64,000 nucleotides of DNA from Rhodothermales bacterium (GTDB lineage Bacteria; Bacteroidota; Rhodothermia; Rhodothermales; Bin80). The notes beneath the pieces were generated by a model. It worked only from the letters and a program-made list of their open reading frames with translations, was not told the DNA's origin and made no database searches. The stretch's first letter is position 1, and every line of letters starts with the position of its first letter. The translations under genes and the position numbers were made by a program. Below are positions 8,093 through 15,503 of the stretch, in pieces. The DNA lies in NCBI GenBank assembly GCA_958296045.1, contig CATQHT010000003.1:259246-323245 (forward strand), read 5' to 3'.

Positions 8093-9390
8093 CTGATCCT
8101 TGTATGCCGACCCCATCCCTGTTCGATAGCTTTTGGGAACTTGCGCAAAGGGCCTATGTCAATTTGGCCCGTTGCCTTGTATCCTTCGATCGTTTTCTTC
8201 TCAAGCTCGCCACAATGGCCATGGAGGCCGAGGTTGATGCCATATGCGGCGCTCGTGGGAAGCATAACAAGACTGGTTTTCAGCGCTGGGGTACGAATCC
8301 CGGTTCCATCCGCATCGGTTTGGAGCGGCTGCCGATTCGCGTTCCGCGAGTACGGAATGTGCGTACCAAAAAGGAGCGGCCCCTGGAAACGTACCGTCTT
8401 TTGAGCAGGCATGGGATTATTAATAAGGCACAGGTAACCGTTGGGTTGCTCAGTGGCTTGTCGCGGCGCAACTACAGACAGGCGGCGCAGGTCTTTGCAG
8501 AAAGCACGGGATTGAGCGCCAGCAGCGTAGGCCGTGCGTTTGTTGCGCGCACGGCCGAGCTGTTGAAGGAATTTGAGGATCGCCGATTCGACGATCATAC
8601 CTTTGCGGTGCTCCTACTTGACGGCAAGTACCTTGCCGGTATGCAGATGATAATCGCCATGGGCATCACGACTGAGGGCGAGAAGGTCGTGCTGGGGTTC
8701 ACCGAAAGCCGTACCGAGAACGGTGCGCAGGTGGAGTCGCTGTTGCAGGACCTGGTGCGTCGGGGCTTCACTCATACCGATACTCTGTTAGTACAAGTGG
8801 ACGGCAGTCGGGGGCTTCGAAGTGGCGTTCGTAAGGTGTTTGGGGATGCAGCCGCATACCAGCGGTGCCAATGGCACAAGAGAACGAACATAACACGACA
8901 TATCAAGAACAAGCAAGAGGCGATGCGCATTAAGCAGCGGCTTCAGGAGGCCTGGGAATTGCCCACATACGCGGAAGCGCGGGCGGCTCTTGAGTCGGTG
9001 CAGGAGGAGCTTAAGGCATCGTATCCAAAAGCCGCACGCAGTTTGGAGGAGGGCCTGGACGATACGCTGACGCTTCACCGATTGGGGGTGCAGACGCAGG
9101 CTGTCAGAGACCATCTGAAGACCACGAACATTATCGAGAACCTCAACAGCGTTATTGCAGCCCGCTCCCGGAACGTGAAGCGGTGGGGCTCATCGGATAT
9201 GCGACAGCGCTGGCTCGGAGCGATCTTCATGCAGTACGAGTCCAATCTGACACCCATACAACGGGAAGACATGAAGGAACTGACCGAGCTGCTGGGCACT
9301 CCCAGGCGCCCGAGTATTAGTAGGGTTTCGGCTCAGCCTCTGCACTCTAAGCAGCCAAGGCAGCTCCCACTGGCGTTGCCAGTGCAGTAG
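8089..9390 (+). CDS. IS256-family (mutator-type) transposase
   Basis: 433 residues with the mutator-type layout: N-terminal DNA-binding part, then an RNase H-like DDE core. Likely catalytic residues are Asp178 (LLLDGKYL), Asp238 (QVDGSRGL) and Glu350 (TNIIENLNSVI). Also present are YQRCQWHKRTNI and the C-terminal signature RSRNVKRW. The gene starts by ATGA overlap with its upstream paralogue and appears intact. It catalyses cut-and-paste or copy-out movement of the element. Confidence 0.92.
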   Translation: MTDPCMPTPSLFDSFWELAQRAYVNLARCLVSFDRFLLKLATMAMEAEVDAICGARGKHNKTGFQRWGTNPGSIRIGLERLPIRVPRVRNVRTKKERPLETYRLLSRHGIINKAQVTVGLLSGLSRRNYRQAAQVFAESTGLSASSVGRAFVARTAELLKEFEDRRFDDHTFAVLLLDGKYLAGMQMIIAMGITTEGEKVVLGFTESRTENGAQVESLLQDLVRRGFTHTDTLLVQVDGSRGLRSGVRKVFGDAAAYQRCQWHKRTNITRHIKNKQEAMRIKQRLQEAWELPTYAEARAALESVQEELKASYPKAARSLEEGLDDTLTLHRLGVQTQAVRDHLKTTNIIENLNSVIAARSRNVKRWGSSDMRQRWLGAIFMQYESNLTPIQREDMKELTELLGTPRRPSISRVSAQPLHSKQPRQLPLALPVQ

Positions 9391-9657
9391 AGCACTGCTG
9401 AGGTTGACTTAGCGCAAATCCGGCAGCTGCCTGGGCATTCTCGGACGGTGCACCCGGCCAGGATCGCCGCTTCACAGAGCGGTAAGCGGATACCCGCGCC
9501 TAATTGTGCTCAAAACGGCGCTCCACGGGGCTTCATAACTCCAGAAACACGCGCGTCAGCACGCTACTGACCCAATCTGGGCTGGCACCACCCTCTTTGA
9601 GTACCCAGACTCGATAAGCAGCATTTCCTATTGCTAAACGTCACTTATATTGCGGTC

Positions 9658-9705
9658 CCATCTCGGCAGCAATCGCCGATAGCCAACTACGAATGGTGCA
9701 ATCCC
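9658..9705 (-). repeat. Right terminal inverted repeat of the IS256-like element
   Basis: Reverse complement begins GGGATTGCACCATTCGTAG and matches 7042-7089 at 37 of 48 positions. The same end sequence occurs at 31994 and 35075. Confidence 0.85.
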
Positions 9706-9713
9706 GCGCAGGA
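9706..9713 (+). repeat. Target duplication of the IS256-like element, right
   Basis: GCGCAGGA, identical to 7034-7041. Confidence 0.9.
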
Positions 9714-9801
9714 ATATGGGCGTGTGGATCAATAACTTTCGTAGATGAGATCTTCATCAACAGAGGAAGGTCCCCTACCCCACGCCAAGAGCTGACCATC
9801 G

Positions 9802-10407
9802 ATGTCAGAGCTGCACAACGCAAACTCCGCTGCCAGCGTGACGACGTATGGCTCACCCGAGAGGCCACGGCGCTGGGAGCGGCGTAGCTCCGAAGCCCAA
9901 GAGGATGCAGACGCGCCGGTCGACTGGCGCAACCGTGTGGTTGCCTTTCTCGCTTTTCTGACATCTGCCGAATGCCATGAGGCCTGCCACCAGCATGCGC
10001 AGCCAGATGAATTGGCTGCAGCACTGACCCGGATATGGTTTGATGATCTCTACATCCCAGGGGATTCCTACGTAGACGGGCTAAAAGGCGCACTCTGTGA
10101 AGCACAGATCGTCGAGTTCGAGTCCTGCTTCAGTGACGGCGAGCTTGAGAGCTTGGCGCGCTTCCACGGATTCTTTGAGCTGCGTCTGAACTTTGTCACG
10201 AACTCCGCGCGCGGGCGCGGCTTCTTCCCGGAAAACGACTCCTGGCAGAGCATCCTCAAGCACGCGTCGTACGTGCTCGCGGAGCTTGACCCAGACCCCG
10301 ACCAGATTCGGGCAACCCTGGCCCGCCTAGCCCGCCAACCCGAACGGCAGCTGCTACGCGCGCTTCGACACCCTGCGGCTACCAAGAAGAACGCAGGTGC
10401 TCACTGA
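9802..10407 (+). CDS. Hypothetical protein, 201 residues
   Basis: A soluble, acidic, mostly alpha-helical protein without signal peptide or membrane segment. The first ~35 residues look disordered. The core (VVAFLAFLTSAECHEACHQH, IWFDDLYIPGDSYVDG, SCFSDGELESLARFHGFFEL, FFPENDSWQSILKHA) has well-formed amphipathic helices and a composition typical of a real protein. The C-terminus is basic. It converges with the operon end at 10429. No family was recognised, and no clear ribosome-binding site is visible. Confidence 0.6.
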   Translation: MSELHNANSAASVTTYGSPERPRRWERRSSEAQEDADAPVDWRNRVVAFLAFLTSAECHEACHQHAQPDELAAALTRIWFDDLYIPGDSYVDGLKGALCEAQIVEFESCFSDGELESLARFHGFFELRLNFVTNSARGRGFFPENDSWQSILKHASYVLAELDPDPDQIRATLARLARQPERQLLRALRHPAATKKNAGAH

Positions 10408-10428
10408 GCCGCGCTACGCAAGACACGA

Positions 10429-10911
10429 CTACATGCCGAGGTTACCCTTGACCGCATCCATCACGGAGGTATTGATCTCCGTCAGTCCGTTTCGCCTAGC
10501 GTAATCTTCCACGCTCCTCTGCACCGAAGGCCGCACAAAGGCCGGGATCCTATTCAGTCGTGCAGTAGCGCCTTCTGACCACTGCATGCCCTGGCCACCA
10601 CCCGCAAACGCCTGCGCTACCACCCCGGTAAACGGGCACTTGGATCCCATCCGTGCCGACTCGGCAATAGGCGTCTCGCGCCTGCCCTGAAGGCGGGATC
10701 GTAACATCTCCATCGGAGCAGCCTCCTTGGTCCGTCCGCCAATAGCCACGCCAAGCGACCGCACCATCTGCGTCTCCGCCTTGTTGGTGAGCATCGCGGT
10801 GGAATGGCCGCACGAAGTGCAGGCGAACACTATGGACATGGTCCCCTCAAACGGCCCTCGAGCCTCCCTTAAGGACATCGGCTCATCACATGGAACGCAA
10901 AGAAACTTCAT
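10429..10911 (-). CDS. Zinc-ribbon protein with C-terminal PCP_red domain
   Basis: 160 residues. N-terminal CxxC pairs (CVPCDEPM and CTSCGHST, about residues 5-8 and 31-34) form a zinc ribbon. The last ~50 residues (WSEGATARLNRIPAFVRP, then VEDYARRNGLTEINTSVM) match the PCP_red domain known from the C-terminus of light-independent protochlorophyllide reductase subunit B: Trp, Ala-x-x-RL, IPxFVR, a helix, then an ITxxxM end. It is the last gene of the ten-gene operon and starts 3 bases after the Mrp gene ends. The same domain occurs in the universal stress protein and the radical SAM protein of this operon. Role unknown. Confidence 0.78.
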   Translation of the reverse strand: MKFLCVPCDEPMSLREARGPFEGTMSIVFACTSCGHSTAMLTNKAETQMVRSLGVAIGGRTKEAAPMEMLRSRLQGRRETPIAESARMGSKCPFTGVVAQAFAGGGQGMQWSEGATARLNRIPAFVRPSVQRSVEDYARRNGLTEINTSVMDAVKGNLGM

Positions 10912-10914
10912 AGC

Positions 10915-11805
10915 TCAACGGGTTAAGAACCGTGCTACCTTCCGGGAAATATCGATGATGGCACGTCCGGCCATTGAGCCGGCATACCGCTCGAGAAAGG
11001 GCTCGCCCGTGTCGGCGGCCAACGCCAGGTTTCTGTCAAAGGGCACATGTCCCAGAAACGGGACGCCATGCCGGGTGGCTAATGCTTCCGCATCGCCGAC
11101 ATTCGAATCCAGCAGCTCTGCGGCGCCGCATGCTGGACAAATGTAGGCCGACATATTCTCCACTAGACCAATCACGGGAACACGGGCCACACGACTCGCC
11201 ATGCCGATGGAACGCTCCACCGCCACCTGCGACACGGATGTGGGTCCGGTGACCACCACCACTCCCGATAAGCGCGGCAGCAGGCTTGCCAGGTTGGGCA
11301 GACGGTCCGCACCCGGCGGCAGATCCACCAACAGCACATCTAGCGGACCCCACTCGGTATCGGCAATAAGCTCCCGTAATGCTCCCATCTCTACCATGGG
11401 TCGCCATGTGTACGCCTCGTCCTGCGTGGACGCCTCCCACAAGACAGGCGCCGCCTCCTGGGCCAGAAACAGGTCCATAGACATGACGCGAATGCCTTCC
11501 CGATTCTCCGGTGGCATGACGCCGCCCGGTGTGAGCACCGGCACATGGGTCCGTACACCGGTCATCTGTGCAATAGAGGGGCCGTTGATGTCCGCATCCA
11601 CGATGCCGACGCACCAGGCACGCTCGGCCAGTGCCTCGGCCAATACGAAGGTTATGGTGCTCTTACCCACGCCTCCCTTGCCACTCATGACGGCCACCAC
11701 ATGGTCGACAAGGCTCAGCCGATCCTCCAAACGCGCCCGCTGGGCAGTCACCTGGCCAATCACATCGGATCCGCCATCAGAAGCAATGTCGTGGTAGGTC
11801 TTCAA
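10915..11805 (-). CDS. mrp: Mrp/NBP35-family P-loop ATPase (iron-sulfur carrier)
   Basis: 296 residues. The deviant Walker A GKGGVGKST is at about residues 42-50, the second nucleotide motif is LLVDLPPGA, and CPAC near residue 235 is the CxxC at which Mrp/ApbC proteins bind a bridging 4Fe-4S cluster. Family members deliver iron-sulfur clusters to target proteins, here perhaps the operon's ferredoxin or radical SAM enzyme. It starts with TTG inside the stop of the preceding gene (TTGA overlap), so translation is coupled. The first ~35 residues are variable; the MIP18-like domain found in many Mrp proteins is absent. Confidence 0.88.
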   Translation of the reverse strand: MKTYHDIASDGGSDVIGQVTAQRARLEDRLSLVDHVVAVMSGKGGVGKSTITFVLAEALAERAWCVGIVDADINGPSIAQMTGVRTHVPVLTPGGVMPPENREGIRVMSMDLFLAQEAAPVLWEASTQDEAYTWRPMVEMGALRELIADTEWGPLDVLLVDLPPGADRLPNLASLLPRLSGVVVVTGPTSVSQVAVERSIGMASRVARVPVIGLVENMSAYICPACGAAELLDSNVGDAEALATRHGVPFLGHVPFDRNLALAADTGEPFLERYAGSMAGRAIIDISRKVARFLTR

Positions 11806-13736
11806 TGACCACTCGCGGCCTGCTCCCGAATCATCTCCTCCATAATCTTGAGGCTCTCCTTGATGCCTTCCTCTACCACGTGCAGCGTAATCAACTTCGT
11901 GCTGTGGCTGTCAGCTACAGCCTCGATGCGCTCCCGGGTGCGCGTGCGCATAAACCCCTCCGGGACGCGGCGCAGACGGGCCCGGGCATCGTTCGTCCAG
12001 AGATACTCTCCCTCCCGGTGCAACGCCTCAGCCGCCGGCCTCGTGGCAACCATCCGGTCCCCTGCCGCTCCTGGACCGGCGCCCTCTGCTGACTTGAGGT
12101 TGCCACGCGGCGTTAAGAATTGCGTGTCGTCCACCTGGTCGTCGGTCACCTGCCTGACCATGTCGAGCGTGATCATAGGTACGCGCAGCACGCGCGCGCG
12201 CTTTTCGATCTGCGCCTTGGCACGGCGCATCTGGTATCCGTCAGAAATCAGCCGCAATGCCGCGCGAGCCTCCTTCGTCCACCGCAGCTTCACGTCATCA
12301 AACGTGCTCACCTCCTCCGCATCCCCTTCAAGCCGAGCTAAGCGCGTAATCGCAGCTTTGTCCAGCTTCTGAAACGTCTCTGATCCGGCTCTGCATACGC
12401 CGCACTTAACCGGCTCAAAACCCCGAGCGACATACCCGCACTCGCCGCACACATACACCGCGCCGTCGGTGGCAACGACCTCTTTGGCCGCAGTCTCCTC
12501 AGCGATGATACCCATCTTGATCATGGACGAGCGAGGCAAAATGTTGCCCATTGCCCGCTCCACAATGCTGCGCGTAATCACCGAGTGCCCGCGCTCCATA
12601 GCAAAACGGTGAATTGTCGTGCGCGCGATGCCACGAGCAAAGTCGGGAGCCGTGTTAAGTAGGCGCGTAGCGGGCTCCGTCCAAAGCATCGTCTCCTCGG
12701 CGCTGACATCGACAGGCGGCACAAAGCGCTGACTCGACAGCAAAATGTTGCACGGCGCCTGTCGCAGCAGGTTTTCCGTGTTGCTGCCGATATCCATGTC
12801 TTCATCGCTGTGCACGCCGATGCGGCCGAGCACCATCAGCCACGGCTTTTCGCGCCGCGCATACTGGATCAGCTTCTCAAAGGCTTTGCCATCTAGCAGC
12901 GTGGCCTTCAGGCGGACGCCCTCTTCTTCGGCAATGCGCCGCGCCACCTCAAGGTGGGACTGGTAGATCTTGGCCAACCCCGTATCGATCACCTCTTCGT
13001 GGAGCTGCTCCTGCTCCTTGAAACGAAATACTTTGGACGCCTTCTCGGTCAGCACATTCACGATGCTGTTAAACATCGCATAATGCAGGTACGGGTCGTA
13101 CACCGATACGGCCTCTACCTGGCGACCGGTCACTTTGCCCAGCTTCAGCGCGGTCTTGAGCCCGGCGAATGACTCCGGGCTGCCGTCAATTCCCACCATA
13201 ATGCTTCCGCCATCGGAAGCGCCTTCGCCCACCTCTTTGCTACGCTTGACGTCCTTGATTACGAGCGTATCCGTACGCACACGCCGCGTTACGCGCTCAC
13301 AGACACTTCCTAGCTGACTGTCTTTGACGGCCCCCAGTCCCAAGGCCCCCATCACCACCAGCTCATAATCGCTGTCCTCAACATCCTTTACAATCACTTT
13401 CCAGTTTTTACCGTCGTACATCTTGGGCTCAAACGGGACACCTGCCGCCTTGCAGCGCTGGTCCGCCACCACCAGGTAGGAGTCAGAAATCAGCTCCAGT
13501 CCCATCGTGATGAGGGTGTCATGGATTTTGCGCTGCTTCTCCATCGCTTCCTCGATGAGATACTCCTCGGGAAGCGTGAATTCCATCTGCTTGAAGCGGT
13601 AATCATGCATACGTGCCGCATAGGCATGGCTGGCCACCACCTTGGCATCAAAAGCCTGGGCCAGCTCCACCGCCATATCGATAGCGCAGACGGAATGCTC
13701 GGAATTGTCTACTGGGACGAAAATCTTCTTATACAT
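11802..13736 (-). CDS. Universal stress protein with two UspA domains, a zinc ribbon and three PCP_red domains
   Basis: 644 residues. UspA domain 1 spans about 1-162 (KKIFVPVDNSEHS; MGALGLGAVKDSQLGSV) and domain 2 about 178-336 (IMVGIDGSPES; LGRIGVHSDEDMDIGSNTEN), each with an ATP-binding-like GxxG/GS pattern. Then come PCP_red 1 (351-400, LWTEPATRLLNTAPDFARG), a rubredoxin-like ribbon (Cys430, 433, 445, 448), PCP_red 2 (486-532) and PCP_red 3 (580-628, LWTNDARARLRRVPEGFMR). Tandem Usp proteins sense nucleotides or stress; the added modules suggest docking to a partner in this redox operon. Far longer than an ordinary Usp protein. ATG at 13736 follows the 109-residue gene by 11 bases. Confidence 0.88.
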   Translation of the reverse strand: MYKKIFVPVDNSEHSVCAIDMAVELAQAFDAKVVASHAYAARMHDYRFKQMEFTLPEEYLIEEAMEKQRKIHDTLITMGLELISDSYLVVADQRCKAAGVPFEPKMYDGKNWKVIVKDVEDSDYELVVMGALGLGAVKDSQLGSVCERVTRRVRTDTLVIKDVKRSKEVGEGASDGGSIMVGIDGSPESFAGLKTALKLGKVTGRQVEAVSVYDPYLHYAMFNSIVNVLTEKASKVFRFKEQEQLHEEVIDTGLAKIYQSHLEVARRIAEEEGVRLKATLLDGKAFEKLIQYARREKPWLMVLGRIGVHSDEDMDIGSNTENLLRQAPCNILLSSQRFVPPVDVSAEETMLWTEPATRLLNTAPDFARGIARTTIHRFAMERGHSVITRSIVERAMGNILPRSSMIKMGIIAEETAAKEVVATDGAVYVCGECGYVARGFEPVKCGVCRAGSETFQKLDKAAITRLARLEGDAEEVSTFDDVKLRWTKEARAALRLISDGYQMRRAKAQIEKRARVLRVPMITLDMVRQVTDDQVDDTQFLTPRGNLKSAEGAGPGAAGDRMVATRPAAEALHREGEYLWTNDARARLRRVPEGFMRTRTRERIEAVADSHSTKLITLHVVEEGIKESLKIMEEMIREQAASGH

Positions 13737-13747
13737 GAGACAGGGCG

Positions 13748-14077
13748 CTAATAGATGAACGGCATGCGATTGCGCACATACTGCAGGCGATCCATGACGT
13801 AAGTGAGCACGGGATGCTTCGGCAGAAGCGCGGCATTAAGCAGTGCGGAGGCAAGATGCCGCGCGCACCCGCGCGCTTCGTCCACAGTTGTGGTTCCGAT
13901 GCACTGTACAAATAGCCTGATGTCGTAGCGCACCTTCACAATGATGTTGCGCTCGTTCACCGATGGTGATTCCGCCACCAAGTAGCGCGTAAGCCGCCGC
14001 ACTTCAAGGCGCAGGATCGAGGGCACCATCTGCTGAAACTGGCGCCATGGCACGTACTGGATCTCGTTCTCAACCAT
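13748..14077 (-). CDS. Hypothetical protein, 109 residues, cytochrome operon
   Basis: A soluble alpha/beta protein with a basic middle (RLEVRRLTRYL) and a C-terminal helix (HPVLTYVMDRLQYVRNRMPF). Its ATG overlaps the end of the ferredoxin gene by 8 bases, and the gene is followed closely by the universal stress protein, so co-translation is likely. No family recognised. The tight coupling to the ferredoxin makes it a candidate partner for that protein. Confidence 0.7.
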   Translation of the reverse strand: MVENEIQYVPWRQFQQMVPSILRLEVRRLTRYLVAESPSVNERNIIVKVRYDIRLFVQCIGTTTVDEARGCARHLASALLNAALLPKHPVLTYVMDRLQYVRNRMPFIY

Positions 14078-14258
14078 GCTCCGCCGACTCTTCTATCGGC
14101 ACAATGGCATCATCGTCACACATCACTAGGCACTCTTCGAAGTCGCAGCAGGTGTCATCTATCACGTAGATGGGATCGCCCTCACTGATAGCCTGGATCG
14201 GGCATACGTCGATGCACTGATCGCAGGCGGTACACGCGTCCGTGATCCGGTATGGCAT
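14070..14258 (-). CDS. Small 4Fe-4S ferredoxin
   Basis: 62 residues with a first cluster motif CTACDQCIDVCP (residues 9-20) and a second, altered set, CCDFEECLVMC (about 37-47), as in YfhL-type dicluster ferredoxins. Acidic throughout. It probably supplies low-potential electrons inside the cell; the adjacent radical SAM enzyme, which needs one-electron reduction, is the obvious client. It lies 10 bases after the radical SAM gene. Confidence 0.88.
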   Translation of the reverse strand: MPYRITDACTACDQCIDVCPIQAISEGDPIYVIDDTCCDFEECLVMCDDDAIVPIEESAEHG

Positions 14259-14268
14259 CCGGCGGACG

Positions 14269-15498
14269 CTAGTCGGAGTGAACTGGACGACGGAGCGCCG
14301 AGCGGGTGAATGCTCGGGCCCGCTTCATGCCACTGAGCGCCTGCGTGACCACATCGGTAGTGATTTGTGCTACACCCATACGCTGCGCGTAAGCTTCCAC
14401 CCCTTTACACGTCTTATCACGAATGAAGCGTATCGGGATGCGCTCCAGGCGTGCGCGCGCAGCCCGATCCCATAACAAGCCATTTGACCTAAGCGGTACC
14501 CCTGTCGGCTGGTATACACACGCTGGATCCTCAGCCAGGAAGTCTCCCGTAGCAGCGTAGGCGCGGCACCGGCAGCCGCCGCACATGGCTTTGAATTCGC
14601 AAGCTCCGCAGCGTCCCTTCAGCAGGCTCAGGTCTCTGAGCTGACCGAAGGTGTCTGAGTGGTGCCAAATGTCCGAGAACGACTGTTCCAGCACGTTCCC
14701 CGCCACCACATCCATGTAGGGGCACGGCGTGACATCGCCTTCGGGCGTTATCCGACAGTATTCGGTGGCTGCCATGCAGCCCCCGCTCTCTAAGCCCGCA
14801 CGCCCGCGGGCGAAAGCGATCTGCTTGAACTGGGGCGCACACTTGCTGCGTACCAGCATCGGCCGGTAAGCATCCTGTAGGTCGATGAGCCGGTTCAGCA
14901 TGGCATCCGTAGCCGACGCGGACAGGTCCGTCATACCCTTGCCGCGCCCGGTCTGCACCAGGAAGTACAGGTTGAACGACCAGGCACCCTGGGCTTTAGC
15001 AAAATCGAGCAACGCCGGGATCTCCTCGTAATTCTCTTCCATCACCGTTGTTTGCACTAGCACCTCCAGGCCGCGGGACCGACAGATCTGCAGCGCTCGG
15101 ACAGAATGCTGCCATGCGTTGCGCCCGCCGCGAAACGCGTTGTGGCGCTCTGGATCCGCGGAATCAATGCTGATGCCTACGCCCCGCACGCCGCACTCGA
15201 CCATCTTATCTGCTACGCGCTCGGTGATAAGTACGCCATTGGTGCCCATCACAACCCAGATGCCCATGCGCGACGCTGCCTGCGCGATCTGGTAGATGTC
15301 TTTGCGCAAGAGCGGCTCGCCGCCCGTCAGGATCAGCATCTCCGTGCCCAGGAGATGCATCTGACGAAGAAGCGCCAGACACTCGTCGGTGGTCAGCTCA
15401 ACGGTGGCAGCCCGGCCCGCTGACAGATAGCAGTGCGGGCATTGCAGGTTGCACTTCTTGGTCAGGTTCCAGGAAATCAGAGACGGCCGGTATTCCAT
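14269..15498 (-). CDS. Radical SAM/SPASM protein, NirJ/AhbD-like, with C-terminal PCP_red domain
   Basis: 409 residues from ATG at 15498, chosen because it begins right before the catalytic motif and avoids most overlap with the upstream cytochrome gene. The SAM cluster motif is Cys16-Cys20-Cys23 (CNLQCPHC), followed by GGEPLLRKD. A SPASM domain carries CRITPEGDVTPCPYMD and CGACEFKAMCGGCRCRAYA. The layout resembles heme-modifying enzymes NirJ, AhbC and AhbD and also peptide-modifying SPASM enzymes. The last ~50 residues (LWDRAARARLERIPIRF) form a PCP_red domain. Set among multiheme cytochromes, it could modify a heme or mature a partner protein; this is inference. Confidence 0.87.
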   Translation of the reverse strand: MEYRPSLISWNLTKKCNLQCPHCYLSAGRAATVELTTDECLALLRQMHLLGTEMLILTGGEPLLRKDIYQIAQAASRMGIWVVMGTNGVLITERVADKMVECGVRGVGISIDSADPERHNAFRGGRNAWQHSVRALQICRSRGLEVLVQTTVMEENYEEIPALLDFAKAQGAWSFNLYFLVQTGRGKGMTDLSASATDAMLNRLIDLQDAYRPMLVRSKCAPQFKQIAFARGRAGLESGGCMAATEYCRITPEGDVTPCPYMDVVAGNVLEQSFSDIWHHSDTFGQLRDLSLLKGRCGACEFKAMCGGCRCRAYAATGDFLAEDPACVYQPTGVPLRSNGLLWDRAARARLERIPIRFIRDKTCKGVEAYAQRMGVAQITTDVVTQALSGMKRARAFTRSALRRPVHSD

Positions 15499-15503
15499 AT
15501 GAG

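Larger units (their letters stand above)
7042..9705 (+). mobile_element. Two-gene IS256-like insertion sequence (2664 bp)
   Basis: Bounded by imperfect 48-bp terminal inverted repeats, 7042-7089 and 9658-9705 (37 of 48 positions match; outer ends GGCATTGCGCCAT and GGGATTGCACCAT). An 8-bp target duplication, GCGCAGGA, lies at 7034-7041 and 9706-9713, the size usual for IS256. Both genes lie inside these ends, so both belong to the element. About 270 bases of non-coding DNA separate the transposase stop from the right end. Remnants of a second copy lie at 31994-32346 and 35023-35074. It inserted between two unrelated genes. Confidence 0.92.

Noticed and set aside
9641-10105. Minus-strand frame crossing the right end of the IS256-like element
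   Set aside because: It includes the terminal repeat and duplicated target and has no recognisable protein content.
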